From Candidatus Schekmanbacteria bacterium (lineage in GTDB: Bacteria > CSSED10-310 > JACPHN01): 35,575 nucleotides of DNA. Below are positions 8,115-16,800 of this stretch, in pieces; position 1 is the stretch's first letter, and the number at the start of each line of letters is the position of its first letter. The notes beneath the pieces were generated by a model. That model saw nothing but the letters and a program-made list of their open reading frames with translations, was not told where the DNA came from and did not search any database. The position numbers and the translations under genes were made by a program. The stretch is from the NCBI GenBank assembly GCA_016188575.1, contig JACPHN010000072.1, positions 1-35,575 on the forward strand, written 5' to 3'.

Positions 8115-8171
8115 GCCGGCCTTGAAGCCGGCGACATGTTTGGGCGGGCTTTCGGACCGGCTGACGAATGG
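8115..8171 (+). repeat. Dispersed 57-bp intergenic repeat, copy B
   Basis: Same length and order as copy A at 143-199, with three differences (TTG for TTC, AAG for AGG, and one base in the G-run). It lies in the gene-free interval 7957-8391, where I see nothing else apart from a short CCCGGCGAAAGCCGGG hairpin just after the repeat, near 8180. Confidence 0.85.
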
Positions 8172-8391
8172 ATGATCCCTCCCGGCGAAAGCCGGGGGCC
8201 GGGGTAACGGCGAAAACGTGCGCCAGGGCAGCCTGCCGGGCAGGCGGATCCAACGTATCGCAGCAGTGCGGAGGACTTCGCGGTCAAAGCGGGCGCCGCC
8301 TCCCGCTCGTGTGGCTGTGCACAGGTCGCACATGCGCGCCGGCGAGGCGCCTTCCGCGCGCCGGCTCGCCGGTTCGCGCCGCCGCGCCCAC

Positions 8392-9606
8392 CTACCACAT
8401 CGCCAGCGCCCGAAAACCCGCGCTCCCGGCAAGCCCGTGCCGGGCCAGTGTTGCGGCCGCCGTCTCCCGGTAGGCTGGCACCTCCGCAAAATACCGCGCG
8501 ACGACCTGCGCCGCGCGAATGATGTGTCGCTCGGCATCCCCGACTGTCATGCCGGCTCCAGCGCCGAGCAGCCGGGCGATGAAGCGCACGAGCGCCGCAT
8601 CGGTCACCAGGCGCGTCGCGTGCTCGTAAAGCGTCGGGGCCAGCAGGTGCGCATGATAGTAGAGCCACATGAGCGCGTGGTTGGTCAGGCCCTGCTGGAG
8701 CCGCTCCCAACCTGGACCATCCCAGAGGGCGCGCGCGTCTCGACAGGCGGTGGCAAGGTCCGCGACGGCAGCCGTCCGCCCCTCGCGAAGGCGCAACACC
8801 CGGGTGACCGTGTCGCGGAGCTGCGCGCCATGGGGAAGCGTCAATCGCCCGAGTAGAACCTCGCAGAAGGCCGCGCAAACCGCCTCGTCGGAAACTGCGA
8901 CGCCCGCCATTTCCTGGCGCGCCCGGCGGAGGCTTCCCGGTGACATCTCGCGCTGCGCCACGCGACGCACGGCCCGCGCCTCCGCCGCCGACGCGCAGGG
9001 TGTGGCAGGAGCCGCGGCGCCCACTCGGAGCAGCACCAGCAGACGCACGCCAAGCCGCTCAGGGCAGCGAATCACCGCGACCAGCGACGCTCGCACCTGT
9101 GCAATGGGACTTTCCGCGCGCGGGCCGCTGTGGACCATGCGCGGGGCTTCGACCCCAAACAGGCCGAGCCGGGCGATTTCGGGACAGGCCATGGTCGCCG
9201 AGATCTCGGCCTCTCCGCCGCCGCGCACATTCCTGCGCGGGTACGTGGCGCACGCCTCGCTCAGTACCTGCGATCCGTAGCGGCGGTGCAGTGAGCAGAG
9301 ACCATCGGCCAGGAAGGTGCAGTAGCTCGAGGGGCCAAAAACCAGTCGCGCGTATGCCGAATCCGTGCGCTGAGGTTCCGGGAGCACCTCGAACCCATCG
9401 ACAAAACGCCGCCGCTCCTCGGGATCACGGCTCATCACGGCCTCCAGCCGCTCGTAGTCGCTCCGGCTGACGACGTTGCGGACCATGAAGCAGCACGTGT
9501 CCTCGCAGCGGTCTCCGAGGCAAGAAAAGCCGACAAGGATGTTCAGCTCGTGCGCGATAGCGGTATCTCCAAGACCAGATCCCTGGGGCCAACACTCCCG
9601 AGCGGC
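8392..9606 (-). CDS. FliB-like (flagellin lysine-N-methylase family) Cys-rich protein
   Basis: About 404 aa. Near the N-terminus FSCLGDRCEDTCC (Cys32, 37, 41, 42) matches the cysteine cluster of FliB-type proteins, and YCTFLADGLCSLHRRYG followed by EACATYPRR matches their second cluster; together they probably bind a metal or iron-sulfur cofactor. FliB proteins are annotated as lysine-N-methylases of flagellin. The GW that usually follows the CC is replaced here by FM. The C-terminal half is alpha-helical and family-typical in size. The start is uncertain: the frame extends to a GTG at 9687 inside a dispersed repeat, and I use the GTG at 9606, close to the usual distance to the first Cys cluster. 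No flagellar gene is present in the window, so the substrate is unknown. Confidence 0.72.
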   Translation of the reverse strand, partial: AARECWPQGSGLGDTAIAHELNILVGFSCLGDRCEDTCCFMVRNVVSRSDYERLEAVMSRDPEERRRFVDGFEVLPEPQRTDSAYARLVFGPSSYCTFLADGLCSLHRRYGSQVLSEACATYPRRNVRGGGEAEISATMACPEIARLGLFGVEAPRMVHSGPRAESPIAQVRASLVAVIRCPERLGVRLLVLLRVGAAAPATPCASAAEARAVRRVAQREMSPGSLRRARQEMAGVAVSDEAVCAAFCEVLLGRLTLPHGAQLRDTVTRVLRLREGRTAAVADLATACRDARALWDGPGWERLQQGLTNHALMWLYYHAHLLAPTLYEHATRLVTDAALVRFIARLLGAGAGMTVGDAERHIIRAAQVVARYFAEVPAYRETAAATLARHGLAGSAGFRALAMW

Positions 9607-9651
9607 ACCGGCCACAAGCCGCGCGCCGCGGGCGACGGCAGGAATTCGGTA

Positions 9652-9789
9652 CACCCGAATCCGCCGCCGATTCGGCGTCCACGCCACAGCTCCCCCCTCC
9701 GTCCCTCCCTCGCTTGCGGGGGGAAGTGAGGTAGAGGGTGTTCGTGATGCGCATTCCGCTCAGCCTGCAGTCGAACAGGCGGTGGATTC
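9652..9789 (-). repeat. About 139-bp dispersed repeat, copy 2
   Basis: Read on the minus strand it starts GAATCCACCGCCTGTTCG, shares GCGGAATGCGCATCACGAA with copy 1, has a C-run/G-run hairpin in the middle and ends GGCGGCGGATTC. Its two ends form an imperfect 12-bp inverted repeat (GAATCC-A/G-CCGCC), as in a MITE. It lies just upstream of the FliB-like gene and provides the longest possible start codon for that frame. Confidence 0.72.
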
Positions 9790-9831
9790 AGGTATACATC
9801 CACCCCTGCGCTTGCCGCCAGGGGCCGCAAC

Positions 9832-9931
9832 TACCTGGGTCCGCCGCCGGTTCGACGTCGACGCCACCTCGTTACTCTCCACCCCTCCACGCGCACGCGG
9901 GGGAAAGTGGGGGCGAACACGCGGTGGATTC
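9832..9931 (-). repeat. Shortened dispersed repeat, copy 3
   Basis: On the minus strand it begins GAATCCACCGCGTGTTCGC, lacks the middle block GCGCATCACGAA, keeps a C-run/G-run hairpin and ends GTCGACGTCGAACCGGCGGC. It is in direct orientation next to copy 2 and ends five bases after the stop codon of the jelly-roll gene at 9936, so it may act as a transcription or mRNA-stability boundary for the operon. Confidence 0.65.
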
Positions 9932-9935
9932 AGGG

Positions 9936-10802
9936 CTACCAGGCCAGACGCGCCAGCGCCCCACGCTTCAGTGCCGCGACGGCGCTCAGCAGCACTGCCA
10001 GGGCCAGCAAGGCGCCCAGCGTCGAGGCTACGGGAACCTGCGCCGCATGTGCGGGCAGCTCGAGCCGGACATCCGCGTGATACTCCACGGCCGCGTTCCA
10101 GACGTCGACGGCGATCACGTTATCGCCTTCGCGAAGAAGCTCGGTGGGGATCGGCGTGGCCGGCACGTCGGTATTCACCGAGCACGCCTCGGCGCGATTG
10201 ACACAGCCGAGTGCTCGCCACTCGCCTCCCGCCTTTCCGAGCAGCGCGCCGTTGACGTAGACCGCCAGACCGTCGTCCGTCTCGAAGCTCAGCACGGGAG
10301 CTCCGCACGGACCGCCGCACCCTGCCGCCGTCCACCGAAAGTGCTTGCGAAAATACCGATCCGACATGGCTGGCTGCTCCCCGGCCAGCGCGGTGGCGAG
10401 CGGCAACTCGACGCGACCCCAGGCAGATTCGTCGAAAGCGGGCTCGTACCAGGGTTGCGCGCTGCCATCGCGCGGTCCGGCGCCATCGCCCGTCCACACT
10501 TCCGACTGGCGCCACGCGTCGCGGTGCACGAAAAAACCGCCGCTTACGACCCGTCCGCCGCTCGCGACCCGTCCGGCGACCGCGCGCAGGACCCCGGTCC
10601 CGGGCAGTCCGAGCGCACCCATCACGCGGTAGCGCGAGCTTTGCGCACCGTTGCCGGCGCCCGCCGACGCTGCTCCCCAATCGGCGCTGTAGCTGCGGGC
10701 AGTCGCCGCCTCCGGCGCAAGTGAAACGCCCAGAAGCAACAGGAGCGCAGCGAGGGGACCCAGTTGCACCTTTGGTCTCACGATTCGCCCCTCCAGTTTC
10801 AT
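9936..10802 (-). CDS. Exported jelly-roll protein with C-terminal sorting-type tail
   Basis: A 288-aa protein, last gene of the four-gene operon. An N-terminal signal sequence (LGPLAALLLLLGVSLAPEA, about 14-32) precedes a small YRVMGALGLPGTG/GGFF module. A beta-sandwich follows with RYFRKHFRW, SFETDDGLAVYVNG and GDNVIAVDVWNA, typical of galactose-binding or jelly-roll domains. The last 33 residues start VPVASTLGALLALAVLLSAV and end in KRGALARLAW: a VP motif, a membrane helix and a basic tail, as in IPTL/PEP-CTERM sorting signals. The ATG at 10802 overlaps the preceding stop as ATGA, so it is translationally coupled. It is probably processed and displayed at the cell surface. No exosortase or rhombosortase gene is present here. 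Confidence 0.8.
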   Translation of the reverse strand: MKLEGRIVRPKVQLGPLAALLLLLGVSLAPEAATARSYSADWGAASAGAGNGAQSSRYRVMGALGLPGTGVLRAVAGRVASGGRVVSGGFFVHRDAWRQSEVWTGDGAGPRDGSAQPWYEPAFDESAWGRVELPLATALAGEQPAMSDRYFRKHFRWTAAGCGGPCGAPVLSFETDDGLAVYVNGALLGKAGGEWRALGCVNRAEACSVNTDVPATPIPTELLREGDNVIAVDVWNAAVEYHADVRLELPAHAAQVPVASTLGALLALAVLLSAVAALKRGALARLAW

Positions 10803-13800
10803 GGGAAGGTGACCTCGGCTGTCGTTACGTGGGCGACCCATCGAATCGTCGTCGCGGCCGCGCCAGTGACCGTAATGACCAGCGCGTCATTGGCGTCGTC
10901 GGCAGAAAGTGCCGCCGACCAGCTCTGAGAGCCAATCTGCGTGCCGGAGACGGTCGCGGTAGTCGCGCCACCGCTATTGCGGATGATGCCGTTCAGCTCC
11001 CAGCCGTCGGTCGTGTTGGCGTTTTGGGTGCTGGCCACCACCATGGCGTGCACGGCCCATGCGGTATTCGCAGGGATGGTCATGCGATAGCTGCCGCCGT
11101 CGAGGAACATGGATGCCGCGGTGCCGTTGGTTGTTGTCTGTCGCAGCACGAAGCTCGAGGTCTGCGCGTCGCCAGGCGAAGCGAAGGCGCCGGACGCATG
11201 CGCCACCTGCCCGTACTTGTCGGCCTTGGCTTTCAGTCCTCCGGGAACGGTCGCGTAGTACTGCGACGCCGCGTTCTGCTCACCGCCGCCGATCGTCGCG
11301 TAGGTCGTGCCATCGGCGGTGTTGGTGGCGCCACCCGCCACGACGTTGAACTGACCCGAGGCCGCGTTCGACTGGCCGCCCGACACCGTCGCGCCGTTCG
11401 CGTTCGCGGTGTTGCTCCAGCCTCCGGCGACCGTCGTCCACGTGGCACTCGCCGTATTCTCCCGGCCGCCCCCAACAGTGGCGTCCGGGGCATCGCTCGC
11501 GGTGCCGCTGGCGTTTCCCGCCTGATTGCCGCGCCCACCGGCGACAGTCCCATAGTCGTCGGTGACGACTTGCTCCGCACTGGTCAGCCCGCCACCGCCG
11601 ATCGCGGCGCCGACAACCCCAGTTCCCGCGCTATTGCCGCTGTTCCCGGCAATGACATTCGGGCTCGCGTCGCCGGGCTCGAGCCGCAGCGCGGTCTGGC
11701 CGTTGACCTTCATCTCCAGTGGCTCGTCGTCGCTGGTTCCCAGGTAATCGGTCCCTGCCACGGTGCCGCTGTTGCCGGCGCGACTCCACAACGTGTCGCT
11801 GCTGGCGCTCCAGTCGAAGCCCCCCGCGCCGTCCGACGCCAGCACGTCGCCCGCGGTGCCGTTGCCAGGGCTACCGCTCAGCTTTGCAGCGGTCACGCCG
11901 GCAGTCCTGATCGAGTAGACGCCGCCGGACAGAGTCAGGCTGGATTCGTCGGCGGTCCGTTTCGTCTCCCAGGCGAACCCACCGGTGCCGCTAGCGGTCA
12001 GCATCTGCCCTGCCGTGCCGTTGCCGGGGCTGCCGCCAAGCTTCGCCGCGGTCACTCCCGCGTTCTTGATCCCGAAGGCGGTCCCGGACAGGGTCACGCT
12101 GGTCTCGTCCGCAGTGTAGGTCGTGTCCTGATCGTTTGTCCAGGAGAAACCACCGGAACCGTCAGCGGAGAGAATCTGTCCCGCCGTTCCCAACCCTGGC
12201 GAGCCTGCCAGGTGGTCGGTGGCGACCCCGGCAGTCTTGACCCCGAAGATCGTTCCGGACAGGGTCAGGCTGTTCTCGTCAGCGGTGTAGGTCGTGTCCT
12301 TGTCGTTCGCCCAGGCAAAGCCGCCGGCACCGTCGGCCGCGAGGAGCTGGCCAGGCGTGCCCCATCCCGGGGCGCCGGTGAGCTGAGTTGTGCCGATGCC
12401 GGCAGCTTTCACGCCAAACACCGTCCCCGATAGCGAGAGCGTCGCTTCATCCGCCGTGTAGGTGGTATCCTTGTCGTCGGCCCATGAAAAGCCGCCGCTG
12501 CCGCTGGAGCCAAGGAGCTGGCCGGCGGTGCCAGTGCCGGGGTTGCCCGACAGCTTGGCCGTATCGATACCGGCACTCTTGACCGAGAAAGCGGTGCCGC
12601 TGAGACTCAGCGAGGTGCCGTCGGCAGTGTAGGTCGTATCATCGTCGCCGTCAGCGAGGCCGGTGGGGACGCCGCTGATCCCGGTCCAGGGAACGTTGCC
12701 TGCGGCGCCGGCGGTGCCAGCGTAGACCGCCTGCGGGCTCATCGCCAGTTTTTGCCGCGGGCTCAGCGTCGAGAAGTCATCGTCTCCTTCGCACTGAACC
12801 GAGATTTGCAGATACCGGTCGGCGCCGGAAAAAGCGCTCGCCCCAAAATCGAGGTCGACCGAGAACAGGCCATCGGTCACGGAGACGTTATTGGAGGTGA
12901 TGGTCGATCCGATCTGATTTCCCTCCCCCGCCAGGGCGCTGTGAAGCGAAAAGCGGAAATCGCACACCCCGCTCACCGCGGCGCCGCCCGGGGTCGCGTC
13001 CTCGTCGAGCAGCCGCCCCTGGTAGCTGATGGCCGCGGCGGCGTGCACGGGGACGGGCCCTGCAACCGCAGCCGCAAGCAACGCCATCAACGCCATCAGC
13101 GCCGCCAGGCCGGCCCCCCGGCGCCGCCTCTTCCCCTGGCCCTGCACCCTTCGCCGTGCCAGCATGCCCGCGCTCACGGCCGCAATGCCGAGCGCGAGGG
13201 CGAGCGGCCGTCCCAACGGAACTTGGTTGACGACGCAGCCCTCCTCTGCCTGGATTTCGTACCCGGCGGCATCGAACTGCCTGGCATTGTCCAGCTCCAC
13301 GGGCACAAAGCGGTAGCGCGGCAGGCTGGCGCCGCCGGCGAGCACTGCGTCCTCGAACATCGTCGGACCGCCGGTCGAAGAGGGATCCAGCGGCGTCTGG
13401 GTAAGCAGCACCGGATCGGGGTTGCCCGCCTCCACTCGGTAGATGTTGTAGCGGTAGGCTTCCGACCAGTTGTGCCGTGTCAGGCTCAGGGAGACTCGAT
13501 ACATGTCCTCGGCAACCTCATAGTTGGCGCAGGCTTCGGCCTTTGCGATGGAAAGAGTAGGAGACTGAGGGAAACAGGTAGACCATCCGCTCGCAAACCC
13601 CCCGAATCCACCGCCAACGGTTTCCGCGCTGTTCCGGAGCTCGGTGCTCGCAAATAGCCTGACTGCATCCGCATGGAAAACGAAAGTATCTGAAGAGCCG
13701 CCGCTGATCCCCGTCTGCTGGGGTCGGAACACGATGCCCCGGCGGGGCGTGGTGACGTACGCGACAGTGTACGTCGCGCCCCCGGCCGAGGTGTATGCGG

Positions 13801-16800
13801 AGCCATCCGCGGGCGCCACGATCTCGCCATCGGGATCGAACCGGAACACCGCCTCGGCCAGCGGGCTCTCGCAGTGATTGGTCAGACGCCAGGAGAATCG
13901 GACACGCGTGCGGTCAGCCTCCATGTCGCCCTCGACAAGCTCCCACGAGAAACAGCCGCTCATCAGCTCGCACAGCGACGCCTGGTTCGTCGAGACGTGC
14001 ACCGCGTTGTTGTCAAGGTCCGGGTCGGGCGTATCGGATGTCACCGACACGTCGGACTCGAAAGTGGATGTCGTCCGGTCCGCAACCCGGGCGACAAGCT
14101 CGACGCTGGCGGATTGCCCCGATGCCAGCGACGTCCAGGAGCAGACGACCTGATTGCCCGAGGTCTCGGCGCACTCCTCCGGGAGCACCTCGGCGTACGT
14201 TTCCGCGGGCAGAACGGCCGTCAACACCACTGCGTCCGCGTCGGAGCGGCCGGCATTGGATACGGTGATCGCGTAGGCGAGCACCTGGCCCGTGGTGTCC
14301 CGCTGCACGGCGGTGTCCACGCTCAGCGACAGATCCGCCTCGACGGTGGGCGCCTGCGTTTGCGTCGCCACCGAGACGTTGCGGTTGTTGGTGGCGTTGG
14401 AGTCCTGCGTTGCCGCCGTAGTCGAGAACGTGCTGGTGACGGAGCTCGGCGCATCCTCCGCAACCGTCACGGTGAGGCCGATGTGGATCGTCTCGCCGGT
14501 GCCAATGCCGCTCAGATCACACGATACGGACTGTCCAGCCGCGGTGCAGGCGGGTAGTGGCGCGAAGGCGATGCCGCCCGGTACGTGGGCCGGTGAGATC
14601 GCCCCAATTGCGGTAACCGCCCCCGCCGCACTGAGCCGGTAGAGATTGCCACCGACATCCGTCAACAGCAGCTCGCCGTCGTCTCCAGGGGTCATCGCGG
14701 TGGGCGCCTGGAAAGAGCCGGTAATGGGCACATACGTGGTCGCAAACGTGCCGGGGTTGACGGCGCGGAAGGTTTCTGTGCCTCCAGCGGTTTCGCCCGA
14801 AAGCTGGTAGAGCAGGTGGTCGCTTTGCCGGTAGGCCAGCGCCTCGCCTGCCGAGCTCGTCGCCAGGCTGGTCAGCGCGGCGGCGGTCGCATTGGAGGTG
14901 CTGATCACGAACAGACGCTCGGTTGGCGCCGAGACCGTGGTCTGATCGGTCATCGCGTACAGCGTCCCTGCTTCGCTGAAGGCGAGAGCGACGTAGCGGT
15001 CCGCGGTGTTGCCGATCCTGCGGGCCTGCCCCGTCGCGGAATCCAGCACCACCAGCTCGTAGCCGGTCTGACCGAAGAGCTCGAGCAGCGCCCACAGCTC
15101 TCCCGTCTGCGGATGGGTCGCCAGCCCATGCCCGCCCGCAACGACGGCACCCGGGACGACGATCGGCACAAACGAGGTGCGCTCCGCCGTCTCGGGATCG
15201 AGCACATACAGCTTGCCATCAGCTCGCGCCACCGAGTAGAGCACGGACTGTTGCGCGGTTGACGCTGACTTGAAGGAAACGCCGGTCGCGAGCGTGGCGG
15301 CAAGCTGCACGGCGGCCGCGCGCGAGGGACCGGAGTTGGAGATCGACACGTCGTAGGTCAAATCCTCCCCTGCAGTTGCCGGATCCGGAGTGTCGGTAGC
15401 GGTCAGGACAACGTCGGCAATCGCCTCGACCGCCGTGGTCGCGGTGGCCGAGTTGTTGGCCGTGGCGTCGTCCCTCGCCGTCGTGGCGGTCATCGTGAAG
15501 CTCAACGTCTCGCCGTCAGGAACGTTTGCGCTCACCGTGCCGGTGATCGTGACCTGCTGGCTCGAGTCGTTCGCGAGCGACACGTACTGGCACACGACAT
15601 CGGCCCCCGATAGCGCACAGGCGCTGGACGGCGTCGCGTTGTTGAAAGCTACGCCGGGCGGGAGCGTGCCGCGGAGCTCGACGGCACCGGCGTCGTCGGG
15701 ACCGAGGTTGCTCACCTCGAAAGTCCACGTCAGCGAACCGCTCTCACTCGCTGCCACCACGTCGGTCGTCCAGCTCACCGCCTCGACTCCGAGGTCCGCC
15801 ACTAGCGGTTCGTCCGGCGGTTGGTTGACCGTCGTGGTCGTCTGGATGTCGCGATTGTTGGACGTGTCGGGATCGGCCGTTGCGGCGTACGCCGTGGCGG
15901 AATTCGCGACCTGCCCTGCGACGGCGACGCCTACCTGGGCCGTCAGCGTCAGCGTCAGGGTCTGCGCTGCCGCCATTCCGCCCAGGCCGCACGTAATGTT
16001 TTGGCCATTGACCGAGCATGCCGCCATGCCCGCGTAGGCCAGGCCGCCGGTGACGTGCGTTGGCAACAAGTAGCCGATCAGCGACGCCGAGCCGCCCGTC
16101 GTCATGCGATAGAGCCTCCCGGCGCTGTCACCGAGCAGGAAGTCGTCAGCGGCCGTCAAGGCGAGCGCCGTCGGGCTGTCGAAGCTGCCGCCGGAGCTCA
16201 GAAGCGTCTCCTGAAGTGTTTCCGGATCGATCGAGCGGAAGACGTCATCGCCTGCTGAGGCCGCGCCGGAAAGCTGGTAAAGCCTGCCATTTCCGGACCG
16301 GAAGGCCAGCGCCTCGCCAGCGGCGTTGGTCAGGACGTCGACCAGCCCGGAGGGAGTAGCGTCTACCGTCGACAGCGAGAAGAGCTGCTCCGCTGGCGCC
16401 AGGAAGGTCGAGTCGTCGGTCATCGCGTACAGGGTGCCGTCCGCGCCGAACGCCAGCGCCACGAAGTAGTCACCGGTGTCGCCCACGCGTCTGGCGAGCC
16501 CCGTCGTGGCATCAATCACCGCCAGCTCATAGCCCGTTTGATCGTCGAGCTCGAGCAGCGCCCACAGCTCGCCTGTCAGCGGGTGAACGGCCAGCCCATG
16601 CCCACCGACGACGGTCTCCGCCGCCATCGTCAGGTCGAGCGAGGTGATCACGGCACCGGTGCTCGCATCCACCGTGTACAGCTTCGGCAGATCCTGGGCG
16701 ATCGAGTACAGCACGGGCTGGGGCTGCGACGATACGGAATCGTACGACAGGCCAGCAGGCAAGGTATCGACGAGCGTGACTCCGGCGATCCGCGAAGGAC

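Noticed and set aside
10721-12433. 570-codon plus-strand open frame (also similar ones at 16538-18373, 20728-21651 and 21694-22728)
   Set aside because: They lie antisense to the giant genes, lack ribosome sites and domains, and are Arg/Ala/Gly-rich shadows of high-GC coding on the other strand.
11930-12650. Regular repeats as a CRISPR array
   Set aside because: The 171-bp units are diverged coding repeats in one frame, with no short identical repeats and unique spacers.
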